Below are positions 28,778 to 37,816 of a DNA stretch of 64,000 nucleotides, one piece after another. Positions within the stretch are counted from its first letter, which is position 1, and every line of letters starts with the position of its first letter. The notes beneath the pieces are model-generated. The model had not been told where the DNA came from, made no database searches, and saw only the letters and a list, made by a program, of their open reading frames with translations. The DNA is from Loktanella salsilacus (GTDB lineage Bacteria; Pseudomonadota; Alphaproteobacteria; Rhodobacterales; Rhodobacteraceae): NCBI RefSeq assembly GCF_900114485.1, contig NZ_FOTF01000008.1, positions 62,001 to 126,000 of the forward strand, written 5' to 3'. The position numbers and the translations under genes were made by a program.

Positions 28778-29098
28778 ATGGCTACCATTGCCGTCACCGA
28801 TGCCACCTTTGACGCCGAAGTGCGCCAGTCCGACATTCCTGTCGTCGTCGACTTTTGGGCCGAATGGTGCGGCCCGTGCAAGCAGATCGGCCCAGCATTG
28901 GAAGAGATCAGCGAAGAGATGGCCGGCAAGATTAAAGTCGTCAAAGTGAACGTTGACGAAAACCCGAATTCCCCCGCCCAGATGGGCGTGCGCGGTATTC
29001 CGGCGCTGTTCGTGTTCAAAAACGGCGAAGTCGTATCCAACAAGGCCGGCGCTGCACCCAAAGCGTCGATCAAAGGCTGGATCGAAGGCGCGATCTAA
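28778..29098 (+). CDS. trxA: Thioredoxin
   Basis: A 106-residue cytoplasmic thioredoxin. The active site WCGPC has C31 and C34, [12 protein letters not shown] is canonical, and cis-proline GIPAL and FKNGEVV follow. It is a general dithiol reductant for ribonucleotide reductase, PAPS reductase and MsrA. A GGAG ribosome binding site precedes the ATG. It is the last gene of the tsaE-amgK-murU-addB-addA-trxA run and is followed by an intrinsic terminator. Confidence 0.97.
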   Translation: MATIAVTDATFDAEVRQSDIPVVVDFWAEWCGPCKQIGPALEEISEEMAGKIKVVKVNVDENPNSPAQMGVRGIPALFVFKNGEVVSNKAGAAPKASIKGWIEGAI

Positions 29099-29120
29099 GC
29101 GACACGATTTCAAGATAATA

Positions 29121-29148
29121 AAGGGCGTCCCACTGGGGCGCCCTTTTT
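29121..29148 (+). terminator. Intrinsic terminator after trxA
   Basis: Stem AAGGGCG / CGCCCTT extended inside by CCC / GGG, followed by a T-run. It starts 22 bp after the trxA stop and ends 17 bp before the convergent gene. Confidence 0.9.
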
Positions 29149-29164
29149 CGTTGCGGTCTATATC

Positions 29165-30085
29165 TTAGACCGGCCAGCCGTGGTTCCAGAGAACGCTGGC
29201 GATCTTTTCTGTCACCTCTTCCGGCGGGCGTCCTGCATTGATCGACATGTGCTGTAGGAACCACCAGATATAGGCCTCATACTCGGCGTCATTGCGCCGA
29301 GTGGCAAAGGCACGATCTTCGCCGTCGCGGGGCACATTACCGGCAATGTGGTGGAAATCGATCTGCGCGAACAACACCGCCGGCTTGCGAAAGAAGAAGC
29401 CCGCAAGCGCAACGCTGGAGTTTTGCGTGACGACCAACTGGCAAGCGTTCAGGCATGTCACCATATCCTGATCGCTGATGGCAACATTTGGATATCGCGC
29501 CGCCAAATCTTGCAATGCGCCATGGTCTGCGTCGCTATACACTTCGTTCGGGTGCAGGGTGACGACAATATCGTTATTCGCAAAGCGGTCTGCTGTGTTT
29601 GCAATCATGGTCAGCGGGCTGCAGCTTTGAAATGTGCGGTGCTGGCGGATCATGCCCTGTAGCGGGATATAAACCGGACCATCCGTAACAGGCGCGGCGT
29701 TGGCCAGAGGATACAGGCGTTTGCGCCAGAATTCGAAAAAGCGTTTCGCCTCGGCCATGTCGATATCTTGCGGCTTGAACGGTGTCAGGGCGACATTCCA
29801 TTCCCACCGCCGGGCAGAGGATTCGATTTGCCAAAATGGATAGAAATAGGACCGCCGCAGGGTCAGCGCCCGTGGGTGTGTCGGGTCGTCCATGTGAAAC
29901 AACGCGTAGCCCGGCAAGTCCTTTGACGCGCGGCGGGCGGCGTCCGAATTGGGCTGATAGAACACGCGCATGCCTGCGTCTGTCAGCGTCTTGGCAATCA
30001 GACCGATAAAATTATGCTCGCCCGCGCGTGCGCTTTTGAGCAGGCCGGGGTCCAGATAAAATGTCACGTCAAAGGGCTGATCCAT
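29165..30085 (-). CDS. Capsule polysaccharide (KpsS-like) glycosyltransferase family protein
   Basis: A protein of about 306 residues resembling capsule-synthesis proteins of the KpsC/KpsS type with a GT-B-like fold. The key block is VVTQNSSVALAGFFFRKPAV (about 230-250), followed by FAQIDFHHIA, which matches the nucleotide-sugar end of these proteins. There is no signal peptide or membrane segment. No other capsule genes are nearby. The start is uncertain: ATG at 30109 and TTG at 30121 are in frame, and 30085 is preferred because conservation begins at FDVTFYLDPG. It is divergent from hslV. Confidence 0.6.
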   Translation of the reverse strand: MDQPFDVTFYLDPGLLKSARAGEHNFIGLIAKTLTDAGMRVFYQPNSDAARRASKDLPGYALFHMDDPTHPRALTLRRSYFYPFWQIESSARRWEWNVALTPFKPQDIDMAEAKRFFEFWRKRLYPLANAAPVTDGPVYIPLQGMIRQHRTFQSCSPLTMIANTADRFANNDIVVTLHPNEVYSDADHGALQDLAARYPNVAISDQDMVTCLNACQLVVTQNSSVALAGFFFRKPAVLFAQIDFHHIAGNVPRDGEDRAFATRRNDAEYEAYIWWFLQHMSINAGRPPEEVTEKIASVLWNHGWPV

Positions 30086-30187
30086 AGCGCGGACGCTACG
30101 GTGCAGCATAGGCGCAATCAAGGGCTGACCTTGCCCCGGACAGGTCCGGTGTCCATATAGCCAATGAACTTAACACAAGAGGTATCC

Positions 30188-30745
30188 ATGAGCCGCGAAG
30201 ACTTCCCCGGCTGGCACGGGACCACGATCATCGGTGTGCGCAAGGATGGCAAAGTTGTCATCGCGGGCGATGGGCAGGTCAGCCTTGGCCAGACCGTCAT
30301 CAAAGGCACCGCGCGCAAGGTCCGCAGGCTAAGCGTGAAAGGCAGTGATGTGATCGTCGGCTTTGCCGGATCGACTGCTGACGCCTTTACCCTGCTGGAA
30401 CGGCTTGAGAAAAAGCTAGAAGCCACCCCCGGTCAACTGCAGCGCGCCAGTGTGGAGCTGGCAAAGGACTGGCGCACGGATAAATACCTGCAAAAGCTAG
30501 AAGCGATGCTGATCGTCACCGACGGCAAAGACCTTTACGTGATCACCGGCGCAGGCGACGTGCTGGAACCTGAACATGATGTGACTGCGATTGGCTCTGG
30601 CGGGAACTATGCCCTCGCTGCCGCGCGGGCGCTGATGGACAGCGATCTGGACGCAGAGGCGATTGCCCGCAAAGCGATGGCGATTGCGTCTGACATTTGT
30701 GTCTACACCAACGGCAAACTGACCGTAGAGACCATCCCAGCATGA
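30188..30745 (+). CDS. hslV: ATP-dependent protease subunit HslV
   Basis: A 185-residue proteasome-beta-like peptidase that forms a double hexamer capped by HslU. The catalytic threonine is T12 in the GTTIIGVRK segment, so an 11-residue propeptide must be removed, unlike enterobacterial HslV where only Met precedes the Thr. [14 protein letters not shown] and [14 protein letters not shown] are conserved. The ATG at 30188 follows AAGAGG with good spacing; an upstream in-frame ATG at 30164 is less likely. An ATGA overlap leads into a membrane protein gene before hslU. Confidence 0.96.
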   Translation: MSREDFPGWHGTTIIGVRKDGKVVIAGDGQVSLGQTVIKGTARKVRRLSVKGSDVIVGFAGSTADAFTLLERLEKKLEATPGQLQRASVELAKDWRTDKYLQKLEAMLIVTDGKDLYVITGAGDVLEPEHDVTAIGSGGNYALAAARALMDSDLDAEAIARKAMAIASDICVYTNGKLTVETIPA

Positions 30746-31806
30746 TCGACCGCGACGACCTACGCGCTGCAACGGCTGCCGGGGTCATTTCAGAGGCGCA
30801 GGCTGCGTCGCTGGCGTCCCTCGCGCAGAACCGGCAAGCGGCGCGGTCCGATTTGCGGCAGATTGATGAACCGTTCGAGCTGTTCAAAGGCTTCAACGAG
30901 ATTTTCATCGTCGTCGGTCTGTGCATTCTTGCCGCGGGTTGGGCTGCTAGCTTTGGCCTTTTTCTGGCGCAAGAAACAAGCAACGTCCTGATGGTTGGTG
31001 CATTAACCGGCGCGCTGATCTGGGGCTTGTCAGAATACTTTGTCCGCCGCCGCCGCATGGTGGCCCCAGCGATCGCGCTGAGCATCTTTTTTGTGATCAC
31101 GGCGCTTGGCACTTTTGGCGCGCATTTTGCCGAACCCTTTATGGTAGCGCAGCGTGATTTTAGCAGCCTGCCATGGCCAGCCATCTGCGCGACGCTGGCA
31201 CTGTTGGTCTATTGGGTGCGCTTTCGCGTGCCCTTTGCCTTGGCTGTTGTCGCTGTCGGCGTTTTTGGCATTGCGATATTACTTGCCGCGATCGCACGCG
31301 GTACGCCCGCGACCTGGACCGAGATGTTCAAGCTGTCAGCAAGCGGGCCATTCGCGTGGATCACCCTGTTGGTCGGCCTCGCGGTCTTTGCCGTTGCCAT
31401 GTGGTTCGACATGTCTGACCCACACCGCGTGACGCGCCGGTCAGCGAACGGGTTCTGGCTGCACCTTGTGGCGGCACCGGCGCTGGTGAACACAGTGGCG
31501 CTGTCGCTGCTGGACCAAGACAGCGCAGCGGCCAACCTGATCCTGCTGGCGGTGCTCGCATTCTTTGCCGCCGTTGCCATCATCATTGATCGGCGGTCGT
31601 TCCTGATCGCCGCAATCGGATATATCGTGACGCTGTCGTTGACAGTGTTCGTCCCTGGCCATGCAGCGACGCCGATCCTGCTGCTTGGCATCGCCCTTTT
31701 GACCCTTGGCGCGTTTTGGCAACCCATTCGCGCCACCCTTTTGCGGCCATTGGCGGGGGTCCTGCCCCTTGACCGGTTGCCGCCCACCCATCTGACAAAG
31801 GACTGA
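30742..31806 (+). CDS. Polytopic membrane protein between hslV and hslU
   Basis: A 354-residue protein with about ten predicted membrane segments spread over residues 55-335 (for example [17 protein letters not shown] and [15 protein letters not shown]) and a soluble 50-residue N-terminus starting [20 protein letters not shown]. The general look is DUF2157-like, but I cannot assign it. Its start overlaps the hslV stop by 4 bp and hslU begins 2 bp after its stop, so it is translated within the hslVU operon. A link with the protease is inference from position only. Confidence 0.75.
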   Translation: MIDRDDLRAATAAGVISEAQAASLASLAQNRQAARSDLRQIDEPFELFKGFNEIFIVVGLCILAAGWAASFGLFLAQETSNVLMVGALTGALIWGLSEYFVRRRRMVAPAIALSIFFVITALGTFGAHFAEPFMVAQRDFSSLPWPAICATLALLVYWVRFRVPFALAVVAVGVFGIAILLAAIARGTPATWTEMFKLSASGPFAWITLLVGLAVFAVAMWFDMSDPHRVTRRSANGFWLHLVAAPALVNTVALSLLDQDSAAANLILLAVLAFFAAVAIIIDRRSFLIAAIGYIVTLSLTVFVPGHAATPILLLGIALLTLGAFWQPIRATLLRPLAGVLPLDRLPPTHLTKD

Positions 31807-31808
31807 TC

Positions 31809-33107
31809 ATGACAGACCTGACCCCCCGCGAAATCGTGTCTGAACTGAACCGCTACATCATTGGCCAAGGCGACGCGAAGCGTGCTGTCGCCGTTGCGTT
31901 GCGCAATCGCTGGCGCCGCAAGCAACTGGGCGATGACCTGCGCGACGAAGTGTATCCCAAGAACATCCTGATGATCGGACCCACCGGCGTCGGCAAAACA
32001 GAGATTAGCCGCCGCTTGGCCAAGCTGGCCCGTGCACCATTCATTAAGGTCGAGGCGACGAAATTCACCGAGGTCGGCTATGTTGGCCGCGATGTTGAGC
32101 AGATCATCCGCGACTTGATGGAAAGCGCCATCGCGGAGACGCGCGGCTATATGCGCGATGATGTAAAGGCGAAGGCGGTTGATGCCGCGATGGAACGTGT
32201 CGTCACTGCCGTCGCTGGTAAGGACGCCCGCGAAGGCACCCGCGATCTGTTTCGCAAAAAGCTGCGCGATGGTCTGCTGGACGACACCGTGATCGAGCTA
32301 GAGCTTGCCGATACATCTAACCCATTGGGCGGGTTCGAAATTCCGGGTCAGCAGCCCGGCATGATGAACCTTGCCGATATGTTCGGTAAAATGTCCGGCG
32401 GCCGCACCGTAAAAAAGCGGATGACCGTCGCAGATAGCTACGAGGCGCTGATCGCAGACGAAGCGGACAAGCTGCTAGACGACGAAAGCGTGACCAAGGC
32501 CGCGCTAGAGGCCGTAGAGCAATCCGGCATCGTGTTTCTGGACGAGATCGACAAGGTCTGCGCCAAGTCGGATGCACGCGGCGCCGATGTAAGCCGCGAA
32601 GGCGTGCAGCGCGATTTGCTGCCCTTGATCGAAGGCACCACCGTCAGCACGAAATACGGGCCGATCAAAACGGACCACATCCTGTTCATCGCCTCTGGCG
32701 CATTCCATGTCGCTAAGCCGTCTGACCTGCTGCCTGAATTGCAGGGCCGTCTGCCAATCCGGGTAGAATTGCAGCCGCTGACGGAGGGCGACTTTGTGCG
32801 CATCCTGACTGAAACGGATAACGCACTGACATTGCAGTATTCTGCGCTGATGAAGACAGAAAATCTGACGGTGACCTTCTCTGAAGACGGGATCGCAGAA
32901 CTGGCAAAGATCGCGGCAGAGGTGAATGAAAGCGTGGAGAATATCGGCGCACGGCGGCTTTATACGGTGATCGAGCGTGTGTTCGAGGATCTGTCCTTTA
33001 CCGCGCCCGACCGCGGCGGCGAAGAGATCGTGATCGACGCGGCCTTTGTTGAAAAGCACGTCGGCGCAATGTCCCGGTCCACAGACCTGTCCCGCTACGT
33101 GCTTTAG
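31809..33107 (+). CDS. hslU: ATP-dependent protease ATPase subunit HslU
   Basis: A 432-residue AAA+ unfoldase that feeds substrates to HslV. Walker A GPTGVGKT is at 57-64, the pore motif GYVGRD at about 90-95 and Walker [11 protein letters not shown] near 240-249. The I domain (about 110-230) is included. Arginine finger and sensor regions near [17 protein letters not shown] are clear, and the C-terminus ends SRYVL, the tail that activates HslV. It lies 2 bp after the membrane protein gene. Confidence 0.97.
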   Translation: MTDLTPREIVSELNRYIIGQGDAKRAVAVALRNRWRRKQLGDDLRDEVYPKNILMIGPTGVGKTEISRRLAKLARAPFIKVEATKFTEVGYVGRDVEQIIRDLMESAIAETRGYMRDDVKAKAVDAAMERVVTAVAGKDAREGTRDLFRKKLRDGLLDDTVIELELADTSNPLGGFEIPGQQPGMMNLADMFGKMSGGRTVKKRMTVADSYEALIADEADKLLDDESVTKAALEAVEQSGIVFLDEIDKVCAKSDARGADVSREGVQRDLLPLIEGTTVSTKYGPIKTDHILFIASGAFHVAKPSDLLPELQGRLPIRVELQPLTEGDFVRILTETDNALTLQYSALMKTENLTVTFSEDGIAELAKIAAEVNESVENIGARRLYTVIERVFEDLSFTAPDRGGEEIVIDAAFVEKHVGAMSRSTDLSRYVL

Positions 33108-33144
33108 GGCTTTTCTTTCCGGCCTCGCGGCGCGAACAAGTGGT

Positions 33145-34365
33145 ATGAGTTTCATACATTTTGTTCGCGCCAACTGGCTGTTCCTGCTGGCTGGCTTCAC
33201 ACTGACTCTGACGTCGTCCTATGGGCAGACGTTCTTTATCTCGCTCTTCGCCGGGCAGATCATGGCCGATTTCGGCCTAAGCGATGGGCAATGGGGCGGA
33301 ATTTATACTTTAGGAACAACGGCTTCTGCCATCACGATGGTCTGGGCTGGCACCTTGGTGGACCGCTTTCGCGTGCGGGCGCTGGGAACGCTGGTCCTGC
33401 TCGCGCTGGCGGCGGCGTGTTTGTTCATGGCGGCGGTCCCAAATGCGGCGCTGCTGGTGCTCGCCATCTTTTTTCTGCGGCTGTTCGGGCAGGGGATGTC
33501 GTCGCATTTGGCTGTCGTCGCTATGGCACGCTGGTTTGTCGCATCCCGCGGCAAGGCGTTGTCGATCGCGTCGATGGGCTTTGCCGTAGGGCAGGCCGTT
33601 TTGCCAATCATCTTCGTTGCCCTGCTGATGACGTGGGATTGGCGGATGCTGTGGGTTGTCGCAGCCGGGATCGTACTGCTGACGGTCCCGCTGATGACCA
33701 TGCTGCTGCGGCAGGAACGCACGCCGCAAAGCATGGCGAAGGACGAACAAGCTGCCGGCATGAATGGACTGCATTGGACACGGGGGCAGGTGCTGCGGCA
33801 TCCGCTGTTCTGGCTGATGGTGCCCGCGCTGTTGGGCCCGCCCGCCTGGGGCACTGCGCTGTTTTTCCAGCAGGTGCACCTGACAGAGGTAAAGGGCTGG
33901 CCGCTGGCGGGGTTCGTCGCGTTGTTTCCCCTATATACGGGTGTGATTATTGCCGCGACTTTTGGCACTGGGTGGGGCGTCGATAAGATTGGCACAGGTC
34001 GCATCGTGCCGTTTTATATGCTGCCCTTTGCCGTCGGTTTTGCATTGATGGCCGGCGCGGATAGTCTGTTTGCGGCAGGCATTGCCTTGCTCGTGCTCGG
34101 CGCAGGGCAGGGCATGCAGTCGACGTTGCCTGCCGCGTTCTGGGCAGATTTTTTTGGCACGCGCCATATCGGGTCGATCAAGGCGGCAGCGGCGGCAATC
34201 ATGGTATTCGGGTCGGCGATAGGTCCGGGTATATCTGGCCTACTCATCGACCATGGTATTGAATTCCCACAGCAAATGTGGGGTTACGCAGTCTATTTCG
34301 TGTTTGCAGCAGGTGCTGCGACCATCGGCGTCACAACCGCGCGCAAGTCACTTTCGGCGGCGTAA
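33145..34365 (+). CDS. Major facilitator superfamily transporter
   Basis: A 406-residue inner membrane protein with about 12 membrane segments. The N-terminal half shows the MFS loop 2-3 pattern AGTLVDRFRVRALG (about 60-73); the second half begins after a basic central loop (about 180-205). It resembles the oxalate/formate antiporter-like and YbfB-like MFS groups, but the substrate cannot be told. It starts 37 bp after hslU. Its 3' end overlaps the convergent Smr gene by 18 bp. Confidence 0.85.
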   Translation: MSFIHFVRANWLFLLAGFTLTLTSSYGQTFFISLFAGQIMADFGLSDGQWGGIYTLGTTASAITMVWAGTLVDRFRVRALGTLVLLALAAACLFMAAVPNAALLVLAIFFLRLFGQGMSSHLAVVAMARWFVASRGKALSIASMGFAVGQAVLPIIFVALLMTWDWRMLWVVAAGIVLLTVPLMTMLLRQERTPQSMAKDEQAAGMNGLHWTRGQVLRHPLFWLMVPALLGPPAWGTALFFQQVHLTEVKGWPLAGFVALFPLYTGVIIAATFGTGWGVDKIGTGRIVPFYMLPFAVGFALMAGADSLFAAGIALLVLGAGQGMQSTLPAAFWADFFGTRHIGSIKAAAAAIMVFGSAIGPGISGLLIDHGIEFPQQMWGYAVYFVFAAGAATIGVTTARKSLSAA

Positions 34366-34926
34366 ATAGACGTAGTAGGCACCGTCGCCACCGTGTTTCA
34401 GGTGGGCTGGGCGGACCTCTAACACCGCAGGGGCAAGGGGTTGGAGTTGCAGCCACTGCGGCACATAGCGCCGCAGAACGCCGCGCCCTTCAGGGCCCCA
34501 GCCATCATCAAGACGGCCTTTGCCCGTGATAACCAAGACGAGACGTTTGCCAGCCGCCTGCGCGTTCAGGATAAAGGCAATCAGCTCGGGATACGCCTCG
34601 TCCTGATACATGCCGTGCAGGTCGATGCGGCCTTCGGGCTTCAGCTTGCCCGCCTTCATGCGCAGGAAATTCTTGGCGTCCATAGTGACAGGCGCACTGC
34701 GCAGTCGGTCGCGCAGGGGCGGCAGAATGTCATTGGGACGGGTGATGTCGGCCTTGGTGCCGACCTTAAACGCAGCGACGGGCGGGCGTGGGGCCATTTT
34801 TTTCGCGGCGGGCGCGGGCTTTGGCTCTGGCGCAGGTTTCTTCACGGGATGCAGGGGTTTGACTTGGCTGCGGACGTGATCCCAGACAGCCTTGTCGTCA
34901 GGCGAAAGATGCCGGGGCCGTCGCAT
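34348..34926 (-). CDS. Smr domain protein
   Basis: A 192-residue protein with an A/P/K-rich N-terminal half (about 25-50) and a C-terminal Smr domain: IDLHG at 101-105, the TGKG loop at 134-137 and HGGDGAYYVYLRR at 178-190. Stand-alone Smr proteins are thought to be nucleases or RNA-binding proteins acting in ribosome rescue or DNA processing. Its first ATG shares one base with the mltA stop, so the two are coupled. The 3' end overlaps the MFS gene on the other strand. Confidence 0.88.
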   Translation of the reverse strand: MRRPRHLSPDDKAVWDHVRSQVKPLHPVKKPAPEPKPAPAAKKMAPRPPVAAFKVGTKADITRPNDILPPLRDRLRSAPVTMDAKNFLRMKAGKLKPEGRIDLHGMYQDEAYPELIAFILNAQAAGKRLVLVITGKGRLDDGWGPEGRGVLRRYVPQWLQLQPLAPAVLEVRPAHLKHGGDGAYYVYLRRRK

Positions 34927-35957
34927 CAGTAATCCAGCGGGTCTGTAACTTTGGCCAACGCGTAGGAAATCGGCATCAACACGACCATCCGGCCCGGATC
35001 CTTGACCGCGCCAGCGGCTGCACCGGCTGCGTCGCCTGTGCCATAATAAACGTCAGCGCGCTGCGCACCCTTGATCGCCGATCCGGTATCCTGCGCGATC
35101 ATCAAGCGGCGCAGTGGTTCAACGCCTTCCTTTTCGATCCAGACCGGGGCACCAAGCAAGGTAATCGCTGGGTCCACGGCGATACTGCGCATCGGCGTGA
35201 TCGACCTATTCATCGCGCCAAGCGGGCCTTTTTCAGCCGGGACTTCGTCGATCGTACGGAAGAAGACGTAGGAATCGTTCAGCCAAAGCAGCGATTGACC
35301 TTCTTCGGGGTTGTCCTGCACCCATTGGCGAATAACAGGGGATGACACTTGATCCAGCGTATAAACGCCGCGCGCCACCAAGGCGCGACCGACAGAGGTG
35401 TAGTTGCGCCCGTTTTTGCCAGCATACCCGACGCGGATCACACGGCGATCAGGCAGGCGGATTCGGCCAGAGCCTTGAACCTGCAAAAAGAACAGATCGA
35501 CCGGATCAGCAAGCCACGCGATTTCAAGATCGCGACCTGCATAGGGCAGGGACTCTTCAATCTCTCGGCGGCTATAGGTGCCTTCGGTACCGTCACCGGG
35601 CAGGCGGTAGATCGGAAAACGATAGGTGTCGTCAGGGGTCAAACTGCCTGCGATTTCAGGCTCGTAGTAGCCCGTAAACAACATCGGCTCGCCGTCTTCG
35701 ATCAGGACGGGCTGGAAGAATGTCTCGAAATAATCGCGTGCAGCGGGGCCGTCTTTTGCAACAGCACACAGCTGCGCCCAATCAGGGCGGGCGATGTCGC
35801 CGCAGGTCTGGGTGAAAACATCCAGCGCTGCGGCGTGATCATCGTCGGCCCAGCCGTCTAGGTCGTCGAAGGTCAGGAACGTATAGGTTGGTTCAGCCAT
35901 GGCGGCCCCCGTCATGCCAAGGGCCACAAGGGCCGTTCGCGCCAGACTTGCGATCAT
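34926..35957 (-). CDS. mltA: Membrane-bound lytic murein transglycosylase A
   Basis: A 343-residue exported peptidoglycan hydrolase that cleaves glycan strands to 1,6-anhydro-MurNAc ends. The signal peptide is at 1-22 (LARTALVALGMTGAAMA); there is no lipobox cysteine, so it is likely soluble in the periplasm despite the family name. FTGYYEPEIAGS, LQVQGSGRI and the late AQDTGSAIKGAQRADVYYG (3D domain with catalytic Asp) are typical. It overlaps the tim44-like gene by 4 bp and the smr gene by 1 bp. Confidence 0.93.
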   Translation of the reverse strand: MIASLARTALVALGMTGAAMAEPTYTFLTFDDLDGWADDDHAAALDVFTQTCGDIARPDWAQLCAVAKDGPAARDYFETFFQPVLIEDGEPMLFTGYYEPEIAGSLTPDDTYRFPIYRLPGDGTEGTYSRREIEESLPYAGRDLEIAWLADPVDLFFLQVQGSGRIRLPDRRVIRVGYAGKNGRNYTSVGRALVARGVYTLDQVSSPVIRQWVQDNPEEGQSLLWLNDSYVFFRTIDEVPAEKGPLGAMNRSITPMRSIAVDPAITLLGAPVWIEKEGVEPLRRLMIAQDTGSAIKGAQRADVYYGTGDAAGAAAGAVKDPGRMVVLMPISYALAKVTDPLDY

Positions 35958-36616
35958 TCGCCAGTGGCAACAAGCCGCCAGTTCGGATCGTTGCTGTCCA
36001 TCACGCGGGCAAAGGTCCAGACGTCCTTTTGACGCTTGATGGCGTTCGTATCGCCATCGACGATATCGCCGCCGTGATCGCGGACAACCCACGTCATTTC
36101 ACCGGTAAAGCGGACGGTCAGCTCTGCCTCTTTGGTCTGCGGATCAACGGTAGCCTCTTTCAAAGCCAAATCGCTGATGCCGACAAATGTGGCGGTGATG
36201 GTCAGGCCTTGATCGGCGCGCTGATGCACGACGGATTCAAAAGCGTCATACACTTCAGGAGAGATGAAGTTTTTAACCTCGTCCAGATCGCCACGCTCGA
36301 ACGCCATCAAGATCATCTCGTAGGCCGATCGCGCGCCCGTCAGGAATTGCGTCACGTTGAACGACGGATCAATCCGCTTCATCGCAGCAAGTGCCTGAGC
36401 GGTATCGCTGCCGTCGGCAGCGTGGTCGGTGATGTCACGATCAGGACCGCCTTCGATCACCTCAAAGTTGCTGCGGCGCGGGTCGGTTTTCGTCTGATCC
36501 ACTGGGACTTTCGGCTTTTCAAACCCTTCACGGGTGCCAAGGACACCGCGCAACCGCAGGATCAGGAAAAGGGCAATACCGGCAAGAACAAGCAGCTGGA
36601 TGATCGGTGCGTTCAT
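35954..36616 (-). CDS. Tim44/TimA family protein
   Basis: A 220-residue protein with an N-terminal membrane segment (IIQLLVLAGIALFLILRL, about 5-22), a short charged linker and a C-terminal Tim44-like domain of about 140 residues (FLTGARSAYEMILMAFERGD). Alphaproteobacterial relatives of the mitochondrial Tim44 matrix protein are membrane bound and of uncertain function. The start is set at the ATG preceded by AGAGGATCC. It is divergent from fxsA, which is followed by secB, so this is a protein-export neighbourhood. It overlaps mltA by 4 bp. Confidence 0.88.
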   Translation of the reverse strand: MNAPIIQLLVLAGIALFLILRLRGVLGTREGFEKPKVPVDQTKTDPRRSNFEVIEGGPDRDITDHAADGSDTAQALAAMKRIDPSFNVTQFLTGARSAYEMILMAFERGDLDEVKNFISPEVYDAFESVVHQRADQGLTITATFVGISDLALKEATVDPQTKEAELTVRFTGEMTWVVRDHGGDIVDGDTNAIKRQKDVWTFARVMDSNDPNWRLVATGE

Positions 36617-36726
36617 AGGATCCTCTTTCGGGGGCGGCTGGAAACCGTCGATTGTGTTTCCTATGTAGGTGTCACAGTAGGCCAAGTCCACCTATGCGCC
36701 TACGACCGTGACCAAAGGACCCACAA

Positions 36727-37215
36727 ATGCGACTGCTTCTGGCTTTTATCGCGATCCCGCTCATCGAAATCGCCCTGTTTATTCAGGTTGGCGGCCTGAT
36801 CGGCCTATGGCCGACCTTGGCAATCGTGCTGTTTACCGCTGTTTTGGGATCATACCTAGTGCGCACGCAAGGCGCGGCTGAACTGGGGCGGTTGCGGCAA
36901 TCCTTTTCCACCCTGCAAGATCCGGCAGAGCCGCTGGCCAATGGCGCGATGATCCTGTTTGCAGGCGCATTGCTGCTGACGCCGGGTTTTTTCACGGATG
37001 CTTGCGGCTTTGCGTTGTTGGTGCCGGGTATTCGGGCGCGCGCATTTCAAGCCATCAAATCCCGCGTGCGGTTTGCGCAGTTTGAAATGGGACCACAGGG
37101 TCAACCGGGCCCGCGTCACAACGGGCCGGATGACCGCGTCATCGACGGCGAGTTTGAGGCCGTTGATCCAGACAAGCGCCCAACCCACGATGCATCCGGC
37201 TGGACACGGCATTGA
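36727..37215 (+). CDS. fxsA: FxsA family membrane protein
   Basis: A 162-residue inner membrane protein of the FxsA family (suppressor of F-factor exclusion of phage T7). Four hydrophobic segments lie within residues 3-105; the family features PLIEIALFIQVGGLIG and LLTPGFFTDACGFALLVPGIR are clear. The C-terminal tail (about 115-162) is polar and charged. In alphaproteobacteria fxsA commonly sits between tim44-like and secB, as here. Molecular function unknown. Confidence 0.92.
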   Translation: MRLLLAFIAIPLIEIALFIQVGGLIGLWPTLAIVLFTAVLGSYLVRTQGAAELGRLRQSFSTLQDPAEPLANGAMILFAGALLLTPGFFTDACGFALLVPGIRARAFQAIKSRVRFAQFEMGPQGQPGPRHNGPDDRVIDGEFEAVDPDKRPTHDASGWTRH

Positions 37216-37270
37216 GCAACCTGCGGCTGCCTGATATGCCTTGCTGCAATTAGAGTTGAGGAGACTTCAG

Positions 37271-37792
37271 ATGGCCGAAAACGAAACACCACAAGACGCA
37301 GCACCGCAAAAGCCAGCGCAGCCGCCCGTCGTGACGAACCGGATTATCGCGCAATATGTGCGTGATATGTCGTTCGAAAACATTCTGGCCCAGAAAGGCA
37401 TCACTGGCGATGCGACCCCTGATATTCAGGCCCGTGTTGACGTCGACGCCCGCAAGCGCGGTGCAGATGATCAGTATGAGGTCATCACCAAGCTGAACAT
37501 TACCAGCAAGACCAAGGAAAAGGGCGAGACGCTGTTCGTTCTGGAACTGGATTATGCTGGCGTATTCCAGATTGGCGGCGTGCCTGATGACCAAATGGGT
37601 CCGTACCTGATGATCGAATGCCCGCGTTTGGTATTCCCATATGTGCGTAAACTGGTCGCTGATCTGACACGCGAAGGCGGCTTTCAGTCGCTGAACCTAG
37701 AACAGTTCGACTATGTCGCGCTGTACCGTGCAAAGCTGGCTGCCCAGATCGAAGCGCAGAAAAAGATGCAGGCTGAACAGCCAGTTAACTAA
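37271..37792 (+). CDS. secB: Protein-export chaperone SecB
   Basis: A 173-residue tetrameric cytoplasmic chaperone that holds preproteins unfolded and delivers them to SecA. A variable N-terminus rich in A, P and Q (1-25) is followed by NRIIAQYVRDMSFEN, then LELDYAGVFQIGG, and MIECPRLVFPYVRK for SecA contact. The ATG follows GAGGAGACTTCAG. It is convergent with dnaQ, 24 bp apart. Confidence 0.96.
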   Translation: MAENETPQDAAPQKPAQPPVVTNRIIAQYVRDMSFENILAQKGITGDATPDIQARVDVDARKRGADDQYEVITKLNITSKTKEKGETLFVLELDYAGVFQIGGVPDDQMGPYLMIECPRLVFPYVRKLVADLTREGGFQSLNLEQFDYVALYRAKLAAQIEAQKKMQAEQPVN

Positions 37793-37816
37793 CTAAGGCG
37801 GGCAACTAAACCTGGC

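Noticed and set aside
35888-36799. Plus-strand open frame of 303 codons
   Set aside because: Antisense to mltA and the tim44-like gene and overlapping fxsA; a shadow.
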